Origin: an uncultured Pseudokineococcus sp.
GTDB lineage: Bacteria; Actinomycetota; Actinomycetes; Actinomycetales; Quadrisphaeraceae
NCBI RefSeq assembly: GCF_947499845.1
Contig: NZ_CANMPM010000015.1
Location: forward strand, 1-64,000
DNA: 64,000 bases
Direction: 5' to 3'
The notes below the pieces were generated by a model that did no database searches, had not been told where the DNA came from, and saw nothing but the letters and a program-made list of their open reading frames with translations. The position numbers and the translations under genes are program-made. Positions 45,316-55,816 of the stretch are shown piece after piece; position 1 is the stretch's first letter; every line of letters starts with the position of its first letter.

Positions 45316-47091
45316 TCAGACGAGCAGCTGCGTCGCCGCCAGCTCCCGGTACAGCGGGGTGGTCGCGAGGAGCTCGTCGTGGGTGCCGGCGCCGACGACG
45401 CGGCCGCCGTCGAGGACGACGATCTGGTCGGAGCCGACGACGGTCGAGAGCCGGTGGGCGACGACGAGCAGCGTCGTCCGCTCGGCGACGGCGTCGAGCG
45501 CGTCCTGCAGGGCCCGCTCGTTGCGGGCGTCGAGGCTCGCCGTCGGCTCGTCGAGCAGGAGCAGCTCGGGCCGGGCGAGCAGCGATCGGCAGATGGCCAG
45601 CCGCTGGCGCTCCCCGCCGGACAGGAGGACCCCGCCCTCCCCGACCTGGGCGTCCAGGCCCGCGGCGTCGCGGCGCGCGACGCCGGACAGGCCGACGGCG
45701 GCGAGCACGGCGGCGAGCTCGTCCTCGGTCGCGCCGGGCGCGGCGAGCAGGAGGTTCTCGCGCAGCGTCCCGGCGAGCACCGGCGCCTCCTGCTCGACGT
45801 AGCCGAGCCGGGCGCGCAGGGCGGCCCGCGGCAGCTCGCGGACGTCGACGCCGTCGACGAGCACGGCCCCGCCCGTGACGTCGGAGAAGCGCTCCACGAG
45901 GGACAGCAGCGTGGACTTGCCCGCGCCCGACGGGCCGACGAGCGCCGTCCGCGTGCCGCGGGGGACGACGAGGTCGACGCCCTGGAGGACGGGCGCCCCG
46001 CCGGGGTAGGCGAAGGAGGCGCCGCGCAGCTCGAGCAGGGGCGCGCCCGGCCGCCCGGGCGGCGCCGTCGCCGGCCCCGGGTCCTCCTCCGGCAGCCCCA
46101 GCACCTCCTCGATGCGGGTGAGCGCCCCGAGCCCCAGCTGGAGCTGGGCGAAGGCGGAGACGAGCTGTCCCAGCGGCATGACGAGCAGGAAGAGGAAGAG
46201 GATGAAGGAGACGAGCTCGGCGACGGTGAGGGCCCCGCTCGCCACGCGGTAGCCGCCCACGCCGAGGACGGCGATGAAGGAGCCCTGCACCGCGACCCCC
46301 ACCACCGGCGACACGACCGCGCCCGTGCGCGCGGCGCGCACCCCGGCGTCGTAGGCGGCGCGGGCGCTGGCGCCGACGGCGTCGACCTCGCGGTCGGTCG
46401 CGCCGCTGGCGCGGATGGTCCGCACGGCGGACAGGGCGCGCTCGACGGCCGAGCTCATCTCCCCGACGCGCTGCTGCGAGGCCAGCGCGAGCGCCCGCAG
46501 GCGCCGGGCGACCGAGATCGCCGCCGTCATGCCGACGGCCACGGCCGTCAGCGTGACGGCGAGCAGGACGACGTCCACGACCGCCATCGCCACGACGGCG
46601 CCGACCACGACGACGACCGAGCTGACGACCTCGACGAGCCCCGACGTGACGACCGCGCGCAGCAGCGTCGTGTCTGAGCCGACGCGGGAGACGAGGTCGC
46701 CCGTGCGCCGCTGGTCGAGCTCCGCGAGAGGCAGGCGCAGCACCCGTCCGACGAGGCTGCGCCGCGTCGACAGGACGACGCCCTCGGCGGTCCGCTGGAG
46801 CAGGTACTGCTGCACGGCACCGAGCAGGGACGCCACGAGCAGGACGGCCACGAGCGCCGCCGCGAAGACGGCGACCGGGCGCCCCGCCTCGACCGCCGCG
46901 ATGAGGCCGCCCACGAGCAGCGGCTGCGCCAGCGAGGCCCCGGCGCCGACGAGGGACACCAGCGCGACGACGAGGAGCACCCGGCGGTGGTCGCGCAGGT
47001 ACGGCAGGAGCGTCCTCAGACCCACCCGCGGCTCGGGCGGTGCGCCGTCCCCACCCGTCCCCCGCGGGGCCCGCCCCGCACGCTGCGCCAT
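45316..47091 (-). CDS. ABC exporter, fused membrane and ATPase domains
   Basis: The 591-residue half-transporter has six membrane segments in residues 35-320 (ABC transporter transmembrane type 1), then an ATPase with Walker A GPSGAGKST, a Q-loop YVEQEAPVL, signature LLSGGERQR and Walker B LLLLDEPT with H-loop VVAHRLST. It should act as a homodimer exporting a lipid, drug or peptide; the substrate is not evident. The ATG at 47091 lies 6 nt after a TACCGT -10, predicting a leaderless mRNA. No partner gene is adjacent. Confidence 0.9.
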   Translation of the reverse strand: MAQRAGRAPRGTGGDGAPPEPRVGLRTLLPYLRDHRRVLLVVALVSLVGAGASLAQPLLVGGLIAAVEAGRPVAVFAAALVAVLLVASLLGAVQQYLLQRTAEGVVLSTRRSLVGRVLRLPLAELDQRRTGDLVSRVGSDTTLLRAVVTSGLVEVVSSVVVVVGAVVAMAVVDVVLLAVTLTAVAVGMTAAISVARRLRALALASQQRVGEMSSAVERALSAVRTIRASGATDREVDAVGASARAAYDAGVRAARTGAVVSPVVGVAVQGSFIAVLGVGGYRVASGALTVAELVSFILFLFLLVMPLGQLVSAFAQLQLGLGALTRIEEVLGLPEEDPGPATAPPGRPGAPLLELRGASFAYPGGAPVLQGVDLVVPRGTRTALVGPSGAGKSTLLSLVERFSDVTGGAVLVDGVDVRELPRAALRARLGYVEQEAPVLAGTLRENLLLAAPGATEDELAAVLAAVGLSGVARRDAAGLDAQVGEGGVLLSGGERQRLAICRSLLARPELLLLDEPTASLDARNERALQDALDAVAERTTLLVVAHRLSTVVGSDQIVVLDGGRVVGAGTHDELLATTPLYRELAATQLLV

Positions 47092-47097
47092 GCGAGC

Positions 47098-47103
47098 ACG
47101 GTA
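47098..47103 (-). promoter_or_regulatory. -10 element, leaderless promoter of the ABC exporter
   Basis: TACCGT on the minus strand, 6 nt before the ATG at 47091. Confidence 0.5.
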
Positions 47104-47145
47104 GGCGGGGTGCCGAGGCGCCCCGGCACCCGCCGGCACTGGGGC

Positions 47146-48180
47146 CTAGAAGCCCAGGCGCTGCAGCTTGCGCGGGTCGCGCTGCCAGTCCTTGGCGACC
47201 TTGACCCGCAGGTCGAGGAAGACCGGGACGCCGAGCAGCGCCTCGATGCCGGCGCGCGCCTGCGTGCCGACCTCGCGCAGCCGGGAGCCGCCCTTGCCGA
47301 TGACGATGCCCTTCTGGGAGTCGCGCTCGACGAAGAGCTGCACGTGGACGTCGAGCATCCCGTCGGCGCGCTCGCCGCCGTCCGCCGCGGGCCGCGGGCC
47401 CATCTCCTCGACGACGACGGCGAGGCTGTGCGGCAGCTCGTCGCGCACGCCCTCGAGGGCGGCCTCGCGCACGAGCTCGGCGACCATGACGGCCTCCGGC
47501 TCGTCGGTGAGCTCGCCGTCGGGGTACATCGGCGGGCCCTCGGGCAGGTGGCCGAGGAGGACCTCCTCGACGACGTCGACCTGCTGGCCCCCGGTGGCGG
47601 AGACGGGCACGACGTCGGCGCCCGGCAGGAGCTCGGCGACCTCCACGAGGTGCTGGGCGAGCCGGTCGCGGGTCACGAGGTCGGTCTTGGTGACGACGGC
47701 GACGACGGGGGTGCCGCGCCGGCCGTCGCTCAGCGGCTGCAGCTGCGCGGCGATCCAGCGGTCCCCCGGCCCCACGGGCTGGTCGGCGGGCAGGCAGAAG
47801 CCGACGACGTCGACCTCGGCGAGCGTCGCCAGGACGAGGTCGTTGAGCCGCTGGCCGAGCAGCGTGCGGGGCCGGTGCAGCCCGGGGGTGTCCACGAGCA
47901 CCAGCTGCGCCTGCGGGCGGTGGAGGATGCCGCGGACGGTGTGCCGCGTCGTCTGCGGGCGGCTCGAGGTGATGGCGACCTTCGTGCCGACGAGCGCGTT
48001 GGTCAGCGTCGACTTGCCGGCGTTCGGGCGCCCCACGAAGCAGGCGAAGCCGCTGCGGTAGCCCTCGGGGACGGCCGGCAGCGAGGTGCCGGTGACGACG
48101 GCCGAGGCGGGGACGCCGGGCGGGGGGACGTCGTCGTCGTCGAGGTCGTCGGCGCGGTCGTCGGGCGGGCGCGGGCTCAC
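47146..48180 (-). CDS. era: GTPase Era
   Basis: The 344-residue GTPase assists 16S rRNA maturation and 30S assembly. G1 is [10 protein letters not shown]2 PQTTRH, G3 DTPGLH, G4 TKTD. The C-terminal KH domain binds RNA ([17 protein letters not shown]). About 45 Asp/Pro-rich residues precede the G domain, a modest N-terminal extension. The GTG at 48180 overlaps the ybeY stop, so phoH-ybeY-era is one coupled run. Confidence 0.94.
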   Translation of the reverse strand: MSPRPPDDRADDLDDDDVPPPGVPASAVVTGTSLPAVPEGYRSGFACFVGRPNAGKSTLTNALVGTKVAITSSRPQTTRHTVRGILHRPQAQLVLVDTPGLHRPRTLLGQRLNDLVLATLAEVDVVGFCLPADQPVGPGDRWIAAQLQPLSDGRRGTPVVAVVTKTDLVTRDRLAQHLVEVAELLPGADVVPVSATGGQQVDVVEEVLLGHLPEGPPMYPDGELTDEPEAVMVAELVREAALEGVRDELPHSLAVVVEEMGPRPAADGGERADGMLDVHVQLFVERDSQKGIVIGKGGSRLREVGTQARAGIEALLGVPVFLDLRVKVAKDWQRDPRKLQRLGF

Positions 48181-48632
48181 CGGCGCTGCCCGAGGAACTC
48201 GAGGAGCAGCTGGCGCTGGAGGGCGAACATGGCGCGCTCCTCCTCCGGCTCGGCGTGGTCGTAGCCCAGCAGGTGCAGGACGCCGTGCGTCGTCAGCAGC
48301 AGGAGCTCGTCGGCCGTGGAGTGCCCGGCCGCCCGGGCCTGGCGGGCCGCGACGTCGGGGCACAGGACGACGTCGCCGAGCAGCCCCGGCGGGCTCGGCT
48401 CGGCGTCGGTGCCCGGTCGGAGCTCGTCCATGGGGAAGGACAGGACGTCGGTCGGCCCCTCCTCGCCCATGTGCTGCACGTGCAGGGCCGCCATGGCCTC
48501 CTCGTCGACGACGAGGACCGACAGCTCCGCGCGCGGGTGGACGTGGAGGGCGTCGAGGACGTGGCGGGCGAGGTCGGCGAGCTCGCGCTCGTCGACGGCG
48601 TGCGCCGTCTCGTTGGCGACCTCGACGCTCAT
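48177..48632 (-). CDS. ybeY: rRNA maturation endoribonuclease YbeY
   Basis: A 151-residue metalloendoribonuclease for 16S rRNA 3'-end processing and ribosome quality control. The zinc motif H-x3-H-x5-H is intact ([11 protein letters not shown]), and the upstream family motif [10 protein letters not shown] is present. The ATG at 48632 overlaps the phoH stop. In many actinobacteria a CBS-domain transporter gene separates ybeY from era; here the two overlap directly. Confidence 0.94.
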   Translation of the reverse strand: MSVEVANETAHAVDERELADLARHVLDALHVHPRAELSVLVVDEEAMAALHVQHMGEEGPTDVLSFPMDELRPGTDAEPSPPGLLGDVVLCPDVAARQARAAGHSTADELLLLTTHGVLHLLGYDHAEPEEERAMFALQRQLLLEFLGQRR

Positions 48633-49753
48633 GCGCCGGCGTCCTCGGAGGCCGGCGCCTCGTGCGCGCCGCTGCGGGCGGGCGCCGACCGGCGCGGGCC
48701 CCTCACGTCGCGGCGCTGGCCGTCGGGCGCGGTGGCGCCCCGGCGCGCGTCCCACCGGCCGTAGGCCTCGACGATGTCGCTGACGAGCTTGTGCCGGACG
48801 ACGTCGCCCGCCTCGAGGCGGGCGAACGCGACCCCGTCGACGCCGTCGAGGATGTCCTGGACGACGCGCAGGCCCGACTCGGTGCCGCTCGGGAGGTCGA
48901 CCTGCGTGACGTCGCCGGTGACGACCATCTTCGAGCCGAAGCCCAGGCGCGTGAGGAACATCTTCATCTGCTCGGCCGAGGTGTTCTGCGCCTCGTCGAG
49001 GATGATGAAGGCGTCGTTGAGGGTGCGTCCGCGCATGTAGGCGAGCGGCGCCACCTCGATCGTCCCCGCGGCCAGCAGCCGCGGCACCTGCTCCGGGTCG
49101 AGCATGTCGCCCAGGGCGTCGTACAGCGGCCGCAGGTAGGGGTCGATCTTCTCGGTGAGCGTGCCCGGCAGGAAGCCGAGCCGCTCCCCCGCCTCGACGG
49201 CCGGGCGCGTGAGGACGATGCGCGTGACCTGCTTGGCCTGCAGCGCCTGCACGGCCTTGGCCATGGCGAGGTAGGTCTTGCCCGTTCCGGCGGGGCCGAT
49301 CCCGAAGACGACCGTCTGCTCCTCGATGGCGTCGACGTACCGCTTCTGCCCCAGGGTCTTGGGGCGGATGGTGCGCCCGCGCGAGGACAGGACGTCGAGC
49401 GTGAGGACGTCGGCGGGCCGCTCGCTCGTCGCCCGGCGCAGCATCGCGACCGACCGCTCGACGGCGTCGGGGGTGAGCACCTGGCCGGCGGCGACGACGG
49501 CGGAGAGCTCGTCGACGAGCCGCTCGAGCAGCGCCACCTCGGGCGCCGGCCCGGAGGCGGTGATCTCGTCGCCGCGCACGTGCACGTCGAGCTCGGGGAA
49601 CGAGCGCTCGACGACGCGCAGCAGCTGGTCCCCGCTGCCGAGCAGCGACAGCATCGGCACCTCGGGAGGCACGACGACGGTGTGGCGGGTCCGCCCGGTC
49701 GCGGGGCGCGCGCCGCCGGGGCGGCGGGGGGAGGTCTCGTGGGGCTGCGTCAT
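48629..49753 (-). CDS. phoH: PhoH-family ATPase
   Basis: The 374-residue protein has a small N-terminal domain of about 115 residues, then a P-loop ATPase: Walker A GPAGTGKT, Walker [10 protein letters not shown], and the conserved RTLNDAFII and [13 protein letters not shown]. The role is linked to RNA metabolism; the precise activity is unsettled. It lies immediately upstream of ybeY and overlaps it. A minus-strand hexamer TACCCT about 60 nt upstream of the ATG could be its promoter. Confidence 0.93.
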   Translation of the reverse strand: MTQPHETSPRRPGGARPATGRTRHTVVVPPEVPMLSLLGSGDQLLRVVERSFPELDVHVRGDEITASGPAPEVALLERLVDELSAVVAAGQVLTPDAVERSVAMLRRATSERPADVLTLDVLSSRGRTIRPKTLGQKRYVDAIEEQTVVFGIGPAGTGKTYLAMAKAVQALQAKQVTRIVLTRPAVEAGERLGFLPGTLTEKIDPYLRPLYDALGDMLDPEQVPRLLAAGTIEVAPLAYMRGRTLNDAFIILDEAQNTSAEQMKMFLTRLGFGSKMVVTGDVTQVDLPSGTESGLRVVQDILDGVDGVAFARLEAGDVVRHKLVSDIVEAYGRWDARRGATAPDGQRRDVRGPRRSAPARSGAHEAPASEDAGA

Positions 49754-49877
49754 GGGCGGGCCGGGGCCCAGGGCTCCTCGCGCTCGCGCACCACCGGGCC
49801 GGGCGCGCTCGTCGGGTGAAGGGTAGCCCGCGGCCGCCGGGCCGACCGGGGTGGCGCCGCCCCGCGGGGCGAGCCGG

Positions 49878-50291
49878 TCAGAGCGACCCGGCGAGCTCCC
49901 CGCCCGGGGCTGCGAGGACGTGGCCGTGCGCGTGGTGGACGGTCTGCCCCGCAGACGCCCCCGTGTTGAAGACGAGGCGGTGCTCGCCCGCCGCGGCGCC
50001 CCCGTCGGCGGCCACCCGGGCGCCCGTGGCGACGAGGTCCGCGAGGACGCCGGGAGCCTCCGCCGCCAGCGCGACGACGTCCGGGTGGTGGTCGCGCGGC
50101 ACGACGAGGACGTGCAGCGGGGCCTGCGGGGCGAGGTCGCGGAAGGCGACGACGGCGTCGGTGCTCGCGACCAGCTCGGCCGGCACCTCCCCGGCGACGA
50201 TGCCGCAGAAGACGCAGCCGTCCTGCCGCCGGGGGTCTGCGCCACCGGCGGGAGCGTCGCGCCGGGGCGTGGCCTGATCGCTGTCCGTCAT
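49878..50291 (-). CDS. HIT-family nucleotide hydrolase (HinT-like)
   Basis: The 137-residue protein contains the histidine triad motif (VHHAHGHVL), which hydrolyses nucleotide phosphoramidates or related AMP conjugates. A zinc-type CVFC pair near residue 26 and the motif RDLAPQAPLHVLVVPRDHH complete the family pattern. Its stop lies 124 bp before phoH. The ATG at 50291 is 8 nt from a TAGAGT -10, so it has its own leaderless promoter. Confidence 0.92.
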   Translation of the reverse strand: MTDSDQATPRRDAPAGGADPRRQDGCVFCGIVAGEVPAELVASTDAVVAFRDLAPQAPLHVLVVPRDHHPDVVALAAEAPGVLADLVATGARVAADGGAAAGEHRLVFNTGASAGQTVHHAHGHVLAAPGGELAGSL

Positions 50292-50299
50292 GCACCGGG

Positions 50300-50305
50300 A
50301 CTCTA
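50300..50305 (-). promoter_or_regulatory. -10 element, leaderless promoter of the HIT gene
   Basis: TAGAGT on the minus strand, 8 nt before the ATG at 50291. Confidence 0.45.
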
Positions 50306-50413
50306 GGCGGCCGCCGTACGGCGCCCCGACCCCACGGCCGGAGGCCCGCCCGGCGCGCGGTCCGACAGCGCGCGCCGAGCGGCCCCGCGCTCGCACCGGC
50401 GTCGAGCGCCGGG

Positions 50414-51532
50414 TCAGCGCCCCGAGATGAGGTCCCGCAGCCGTCCGAACACCCCGCCGCCGGCGCTCGTCAGACGGCCCTCGGCCGCCTCCTCGCCCCG
50501 CATCTCGGCGAGCTGGCGCAGCAGCTCCTCCTGGCGCTCGTCGAGCCGGGTCGGCGTCTGCACGTCCACGTGGACGAGCAGGTCGCCGCGGCCACCGCCG
50601 CGCAGGTGCCCGACGCCGAGGCCCCGCAGCGTGTGCACCTCGCCGGACTGGGTGCCGGCGCGCACGTCGACGGACTGCGCGCCGTCGAGGGTGTCGACGG
50701 ACAGGGTCGTGCCCAGCGCCGCCGCGGTCATGGGCACCTGGACCGTGCAGTGCAGGTCGTCGCCCCGGCGGGTGAAGGTCTCGTGGTCGCGCTCGACGAC
50801 CTCGACGAAGAGGTCGCCGGGCGGGCCCCCGCCGAAGCCGACCTCGCTCTGGCCCGCCAGCTGGATGCGGGTGCCCGTGCTGACGCCCGGGGGGATGCGG
50901 ACCGTGAGGGTCCGGCGCTCCTGCACGCGCCCCTCCCCCGCGCACTCGGGGCACGGGTTGGGGATGGTCGTGCCGAAGCCGCCGCAGTTCGGGCACGGCG
51001 CGGTCGTCATGACCTGGCCGAGGAAGCTGCGGACCTGGCGCTGCACCTGGCCGCGGCCGCCGCAGACCTCGCAGGTGCGCGGCGAGGTGCCGGGCTGGCA
51101 GCACGAGCCCTGGCACGTGGAGCAGACGACGGCCGTGTCCACCTGCAGCTCGCGGTCGGCGCCGAAGACGGCGTCGCGCAGGTCGACCTCGACGCGCACC
51201 AGCGCGTCCTGGCCCCGGCGGGCGCGCGAGGCCGGGCCCCGCCCGCCGCCCCCGGCCGCGCCGCCGAAGAAGGTCTCGAAGATGTCGCTGAAGCCGAAGC
51301 CGCCGCCCGCTCCCCCGCCGCCGAAGCCGCCGAGGCTCTCGCCGCGGTCGTAGGCGCGGCGCTTCTCGGGGTTGGACAGCACGTCGTAGGCCGCGGACAC
51401 GTCCTTGAAGCGGTCGGCCTCGCCGGGGTTGACGTCCGGGTGGAGCTTGCGCGCCAGCTTCCGGTACGCCTTCTTGATGTCCTCGGTCGAGGCGTCGCGC
51501 GGGACGCCCAGGGCCTCGTAGTGGTCGCTCAC
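50414..51532 (-). CDS. dnaJ: Chaperone DnaJ
   Basis: The 372-residue co-chaperone stimulates DnaK. The J domain has HPD (KLHPDVNPG). A Gly/Phe-rich linker with a [12 protein letters not shown] patch follows, then four CxxCxGxG-type zinc repeats ([32 protein letters not shown]) and the substrate-binding C-terminus. The first zinc repeat departs slightly (CQGSC in place of CxGxG). It starts with GTG at 51532. It follows hrcA by 108 bp, as in other actinobacteria, so it is the HrcA-linked DnaJ2. Confidence 0.94.
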   Translation of the reverse strand: MSDHYEALGVPRDASTEDIKKAYRKLARKLHPDVNPGEADRFKDVSAAYDVLSNPEKRRAYDRGESLGGFGGGGAGGGFGFSDIFETFFGGAAGGGGRGPASRARRGQDALVRVEVDLRDAVFGADRELQVDTAVVCSTCQGSCCQPGTSPRTCEVCGGRGQVQRQVRSFLGQVMTTAPCPNCGGFGTTIPNPCPECAGEGRVQERRTLTVRIPPGVSTGTRIQLAGQSEVGFGGGPPGDLFVEVVERDHETFTRRGDDLHCTVQVPMTAAALGTTLSVDTLDGAQSVDVRAGTQSGEVHTLRGLGVGHLRGGGRGDLLVHVDVQTPTRLDERQEELLRQLAEMRGEEAAEGRLTSAGGGVFGRLRDLISGR

Positions 51533-51640
51533 CAGGGGTGCTCGCTCCTGTCGGGGTCAGGTCCGTGGGTCGGGACGGCGGCCGCCGGGTCGGGCCGGGG
51601 ACGCGCGGGCGGCGGGCCCACCGGGCGCCCGCCCGCCGGG

Positions 51641-52672
51641 TCAGCTGCCGATGATGCGGGACACGTAGCGGGCCACCGCGCGGACGGCGGCCATGGTCGT
51701 CGGGTAGTCCATGCGCGTGGGGCCGAGGACGCCGAGGTGGGCGACCACCTGGCCGCCCGAGCCGTAGCCGCTCGTCACCACCGACGCGTCGAGGAGGCGG
51801 TCGTGCTCGAGCTCGCGCCCGATGCGCACGGACACGCCGCCCGCCGCCGCCGCCGCGTCGTCGGCCATCTCCCCGAGCAGCCGCAGGAGGACGACCTGCT
51901 CCTCGATGGCCTCGAGGACCGGCGAGATCGACTGGGGGAAGTCGGTGCCCGCGCGCGCGAGGTTCGCCGTGCCCGCGAGGACGACGCGCTCCTCCCGCTC
52001 GGCGGACAGCGAGTCCTCGAGCGCCCGCAGGACGGCGCGCACGACGTCGCGGTCCTCCGGGCGGAAGCGCTCGGGCAGGGCCGGGAGGCGGGCGACGACG
52101 TCGGAGAGCCGGGCGCCCGCGGACGCCTCGCCGAGGCGCGTGCGCATCTCGGCGACGAGGGTCTCGGGCACCTCGTGCCCGACCTCGACCGTGCGCTGCT
52201 CGACCCGCCCGGAGTCGGTGATGAGGACGAGCAGCAGGCGCGGGCCGCCGAGCGGCACGAGCTCCACGTGGCGGACGGTGGCCCGGCTGAGGGACGGGTA
52301 CTGGACGACGGCGACCTGGCGCGTGAGCTGGGCGAGCGCCCGCACGGTCCGCGTGAGGACGTCGTCGAGGTCCGTCGCGTCGTCGAGGAGGGTCGAGATG
52401 GCCCGCCGCTCGGCCGGGGACAGCGGCTTCACCGTGGAGAGCCGGTCGACGAAGGCGCGGTAGCCCTTGTCCGTGGGGACGCGGCCGGCGCTCGTGTGCG
52501 GCTGGGCGATGTAGCCCTCCTCCTCGAGGACGGCCATGTCGTTGCGGATGGTGGCGGGCGAGACCCCGAGGCTGTGGCGCTCGACGAGGACCTTGGAGCC
52601 GACCGGCTCCCGGGTCGCGACGTAGTCCTCGACGATGGCCCGCAGGACCGCCAGCCGCCGCTCGTCGCTCAC
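51641..52672 (-). CDS. hrcA: Heat-inducible transcription repressor HrcA
   Basis: The 343-residue repressor binds CIRCE operators upstream of chaperone genes. It has an N-terminal winged helix ([45 protein letters not shown]) followed by the GAF-like domain. The C-terminus reads [25 protein letters not shown]. The GTG at 52672 has a GGAGGTG ribosome site. A CIRCE element about 70 bp upstream implies autorepression, and probably co-expression with dnaJ. Confidence 0.95.
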   Translation of the reverse strand: MSDERRLAVLRAIVEDYVATREPVGSKVLVERHSLGVSPATIRNDMAVLEEEGYIAQPHTSAGRVPTDKGYRAFVDRLSTVKPLSPAERRAISTLLDDATDLDDVLTRTVRALAQLTRQVAVVQYPSLSRATVRHVELVPLGGPRLLLVLITDSGRVEQRTVEVGHEVPETLVAEMRTRLGEASAGARLSDVVARLPALPERFRPEDRDVVRAVLRALEDSLSAEREERVVLAGTANLARAGTDFPQSISPVLEAIEEQVVLLRLLGEMADDAAAAAGGVSVRIGRELEHDRLLDASVVTSGYGSGGQVVAHLGVLGPTRMDYPTTMAAVRAVARYVSRIIGS

Positions 52673-52741
52673 CGGTGCACCTCCGCCCTCGTCCGCCCGC
52701 CGCGGCTGCGCGCCGCCGGGCCGGCGCGGCTCGCCCCGCGC

Positions 52742-52768
52742 CTGGCACTCCTCGGTCGTGAGTGCCAA
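52742..52768 (-). promoter_or_regulatory. CIRCE operator upstream of hrcA
   Basis: CTGGCACTC-N9-GAGTGCCAA (plus-strand reading) is a 27-bp inverted repeat matching the CIRCE consensus TTAGCACTC-N9-GAGTGCTAA at all core positions. Confidence 0.9.
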
Positions 52769-52860
52769 GCCTACGCCCGCGCGGCGGGCGGCCCGGCACG
52801 GCGCCCGGGAGGCGCCGCGCCGGGCCGGACGACGAGGACGGCGGAGGCCGCGCAGCCGGC

Positions 52861-53883
52861 TCAGCCGCGGACGGCGCCGAGCACGCGGTCGGCGAGCCCC
52901 GGGCCCTGCGCGTCCTCGCTCGGCGTGAGCGCGCGCAGCGGCTCGGCCAGCTCGCGCCGGAAGAAGTCCATGAAGCCGTCGGGGTCCGGCCCCGCGTTCA
53001 TGGTGACGACGTGGTCGAAGCCGGCGTCGACGAACTGCTGGGCCACCTCGAGGTGGCGGGCGACGTCGGGCCCGCACGCGAACTGCTGCTGGATCTGCTC
53101 GAGGGTCACGCTCTGCGTCGCGGCGTCGAAGTTGACGGGGTTCGGCAGCTCGGACATGACCTTCCAGCCCGTCAGCGCCCACCGCGTCTTCTCCCAGACC
53201 GCCTGGGCGGCGCTCTCCGCGTCGGGCGCCCAGGCCAGCGGCACCTCGGCGTAGGCGGGCCCCTCGCCCCCGAGGCGCTTCCACGTGGCGACCATGTCGC
53301 CCTTCGGCTCCGTGGCGAACAGGCCGTCGCCCAGCTCGGCGGCGATGCGCGCGGACACCGGGCCGCTGGCCGCGACGGCGATGGCGGGCAGCTCGTCGGG
53401 CAGGTCGAAGACGCGGGCGTCCTCCAGCTGCAGGTGCTTGCCCTCGTAGGAGCGGTACCCGCCCTGCCAGAGCAACCGGATGATCTCCAGGGCCTCGCGG
53501 AAGCGCGCGTGGCGGCCGCGCACGCTGGGGAAGTGCTGGCCCCCGACGACGTGCTCGTTGAGGCGCTCGCCGGCGCCGACGCCGAGCGTGAAGCGCCCGT
53601 CCGAGATGATCTGCATGGTGGCCGCGGCCTGGGCGATGACGGCCGGGTGGTAGCGGACGCTCGGGCACGTCACGCCCGTCGCCAGGCGCAGCGTCGACGT
53701 CCTCGCCGCGATGTTGGCCAGCAGCGCCCACGTGAAGCCGCTGTGCCCCTGGGTGTCGAGCCAGGGGTGGAAGTGGTCGCTCATCTCGACGAAGTCGAAG
53801 CCGGCCTTCTCGGCCTCGACGGCCTGCCGGACGATCTCCTTCGGGTCGAAGGCCTCGGTCGCGAGCTTGTAGCCGATCTGCAT
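52861..53883 (-). CDS. LLM-class F420-dependent oxidoreductase
   Basis: The 340-residue TIM-barrel protein belongs to the luciferase-like group that binds F420 (near glucose-6-phosphate dehydrogenase-type homologues): [61 protein letters not shown]. The substrate is not known; the PSVRYHP signature groups it with Fgd-like enzymes, but that alone does not prove sugar-phosphate oxidation. The ATG at 53883 has an upstream AGGA. It is divergent from DUF3097. Confidence 0.88.
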   Translation of the reverse strand: MQIGYKLATEAFDPKEIVRQAVEAEKAGFDFVEMSDHFHPWLDTQGHSGFTWALLANIAARTSTLRLATGVTCPSVRYHPAVIAQAAATMQIISDGRFTLGVGAGERLNEHVVGGQHFPSVRGRHARFREALEIIRLLWQGGYRSYEGKHLQLEDARVFDLPDELPAIAVAASGPVSARIAAELGDGLFATEPKGDMVATWKRLGGEGPAYAEVPLAWAPDAESAAQAVWEKTRWALTGWKVMSELPNPVNFDAATQSVTLEQIQQQFACGPDVARHLEVAQQFVDAGFDHVVTMNAGPDPDGFMDFFRRELAEPLRALTPSEDAQGPGLADRVLGAVRG

Positions 53884-54044
53884 GGCGGTCCTCCGCGGTG
53901 GTCCTCTGGGCTGGTCCGGTGGGCTCCCGCGGTGCGGATCCCCCACGGTCGCGGGGCGGCGGGGCTGGTCGCGCCTCCACGCTAGGAGCGCCGCCGGGGT
54001 GGCGCACGCGGGCGCGGCGTCGCCCCGGCCGCACCCGCGCGGGC

Positions 54045-54050
54045 TAGCGT
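54045..54050 (+). promoter_or_regulatory. -10 element, leaderless promoter of the DUF3097 gene
   Basis: TAGCGT, 8 nt before the ATG at 54059. Confidence 0.45.
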
Positions 54051-54058
54051 CGGTGCGC

Positions 54059-54988
54059 ATGAGCAGCACGACCTCCGGCGCGCGCCCCGGCGACCGGTAC
54101 GGCTCCGACGTCCTGTCCGGCGACTGGAGGGTCCCCCGCCGCGGGCGCAGCGCCGAGCTCGCGGCCGAGCGCGGCCTCGTCGTCGAGGACGCCGAGACGG
54201 GGTGGACGGGCGCCGTGGTCCGCGTGGAGAAGGCCGGCGGCACGCACGTCGTCCACCTCGAGGACCGACGCGGGCGCACGCGCGGGTTCCCCATGGGCCC
54301 GGGCTTCCTCGTCGAGGGGCGCCCCGTCCTCCTCGTGCCGCCGCGCCGCGCACCGGGCTCGTCGGCAGCGGGCGGGCCGGGCTCGTCGTCGGCGTCCACG
54401 GGGCTGCGCCCGGGCCGCACGGCCAGCGGCTCCAGAGCCGTCACCGGCCAGCGCGCCCGGGTCGCCCGCGGCAGCCGCATCTGGGTCGAGGGCCGCCACG
54501 ACGCCGAGCTCGTCGAGAAGGTGTGGGGCGACGACCTGCGCGTGGAGGGGGTCGTCGTCGAGCCGCTCGACGGCGTCGACGACCTCGCGGGCGCGCTCGC
54601 GGCCTTCGCCCCCGAGCCCGGCCGCCGCGTCGGCGTCCTCGTCGACCACCTGGTCGCGGGCAGCAAGGAGACGCGCGTCGTGGACGCGGCGCTCGCCGAC
54701 CCGCGCTGGCGGGGCCTCGTGCACGTCGTCGGGCACCCCTACGTGGACGTCTGGGCCGCCGTCCGGCCGGCGTCGCTGGGGCTGCGCGCGTGGCCCGAGG
54801 TCCCGCGCGGCACCTCGTGGAAGCACGGCGTGCTCGCCGCGCTCGGGTGGCCGCACGCCGACCAGCGCGACGTCGCCCACGGCTGGAAGCGGATCCTCGG
54901 CGCGGTGACGACGATCGCCGACCTCGAGCCGTCCCTGTCGGGCCGCGTCGAGGAGCTCATCGACTTCGTCACCGCCCCCGGCGCCTGA
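54059..54988 (+). CDS. DUF3097 family protein
   Basis: The 309-residue protein matches actinobacterial DUF3097. An N-terminal beta-rich part includes RYGSDVL and TGAVVRVEKAGGTHVVHLEDRRGR. A central RIWVEGRHDAELVEKVWGDDLR segment (resembling a TOPRIM-type E-G-x-x-D strand-loop) and VLVDHLVAGSKE follow, then a C-terminal SWKHGVLAALGWPHADQRDVAHGWKRIL. A nucleic-acid-related role is suggested by the TOPRIM-like motif only; no reaction is established. Single gene. Confidence 0.87.
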   Translation: MSSTTSGARPGDRYGSDVLSGDWRVPRRGRSAELAAERGLVVEDAETGWTGAVVRVEKAGGTHVVHLEDRRGRTRGFPMGPGFLVEGRPVLLVPPRRAPGSSAAGGPGSSSASTGLRPGRTASGSRAVTGQRARVARGSRIWVEGRHDAELVEKVWGDDLRVEGVVVEPLDGVDDLAGALAAFAPEPGRRVGVLVDHLVAGSKETRVVDAALADPRWRGLVHVVGHPYVDVWAAVRPASLGLRAWPEVPRGTSWKHGVLAALGWPHADQRDVAHGWKRILGAVTTIADLEPSLSGRVEELIDFVTAPGA

Positions 54989-55021
54989 GGCCCCCGGCGC
55001 GCTGAGCCCCCCACGGCTGGG

Positions 55022-55046
55022 GCACCGGCGCCTGAGCCGCCGGTGC
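55022..55046 (+). terminator. Hairpin after the DUF3097 gene
   Basis: GCACCGGC pairs with GCCGGTGC across a 9-nt loop, 33 bp after the stop codon. Confidence 0.5.
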
Positions 55047-55189
55047 TCCGGGCGCCTCCGCCCCGCGGGTGGTCGGCCGACGCCGCCTCCCGGGGGAGGT
55101 CGACCGCGCGCCGGTGGGCCGCGGCGGTCGCCCGACCCCTAGCGTGGGGACCCGGGCGCGACCCGCGCGGCCCGAGTGAGGAGCCTCCG

Positions 55190-55810
55190 GTGTCCGACCA
55201 GCAGCCCCGCGGCGACGAGCCCCGCGCCGAGCAGCCCCCGACCGGGTGGTCGCCCCCGCCGCAGCCGCCGTCGTCCCCGGCGGGGTCCGAGGGACCGGGC
55301 ACCGGGAGCGGTGACGCCTCCACCGGCCCCCGCGGCGGCGGCGCACCGCAGGGCGACCCCTTCGCCGGGGGCCCCTACGGCGGCGGCGACCAGCGGACCG
55401 CCGGCACCTACGGCTCCGGCTACGGCCAGCAGGCCCCGCGTCCGGCGGGGACGGACGACCTGCGTCCCGCCGACCAGCGGATGTGGGCGACGCTCACGCA
55501 CGTCGCCGGCATCGTCGTGCCGGTGCTCGGACCGCTCGTCGCCTACCTCGTCCTCAAGGACCGGGGCTTGTTCGTGCAGGACCAGACGAAGGAGGCGCTC
55601 AACGCGCACATCTCCCTCGCGCTGTACTTCGTGGGGCTCTACATCGCCTTCGGCATCCTCAGCCTCATCACTCTGGGGCTGTTCTCGCCTCTTCTGGCGC
55701 TCCCGCCGCTGCTGTGGTTCCCGCTCGTGCTCTTCGGCATCCTCGCCGCCGTCGCGTCCAACCGGGGCGAGCGCTACCGCTACCCGCTCGTGGTCCGCTT
55801 CGTGCGCTGA
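55190..55810 (+). CDS. DUF4870 domain membrane protein
   Basis: The 206-residue protein has a disordered Pro/Gly/Gln-rich cytoplasmic half (residues 1-90) and a DUF4870 module with three membrane segments: WATLTHVAGIVVPVLGPLVAYLV, a second after DQTKEALNAHISLALYFV, and a third near LLWFPLVLFGIL. The function is unknown. The GTG at 55190 follows a GAGTGAGGAG site; a TAGCGT hexamer at about 55139-55144 gives a leader of about 45 nt. It is convergent with hemW. Confidence 0.85.
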   Translation: MSDQQPRGDEPRAEQPPTGWSPPPQPPSSPAGSEGPGTGSGDASTGPRGGGAPQGDPFAGGPYGGGDQRTAGTYGSGYGQQAPRPAGTDDLRPADQRMWATLTHVAGIVVPVLGPLVAYLVLKDRGLFVQDQTKEALNAHISLALYFVGLYIAFGILSLITLGLFSPLLALPPLLWFPLVLFGILAAVASNRGERYRYPLVVRFVR

Positions 55811-55816
55811 CCCCCC

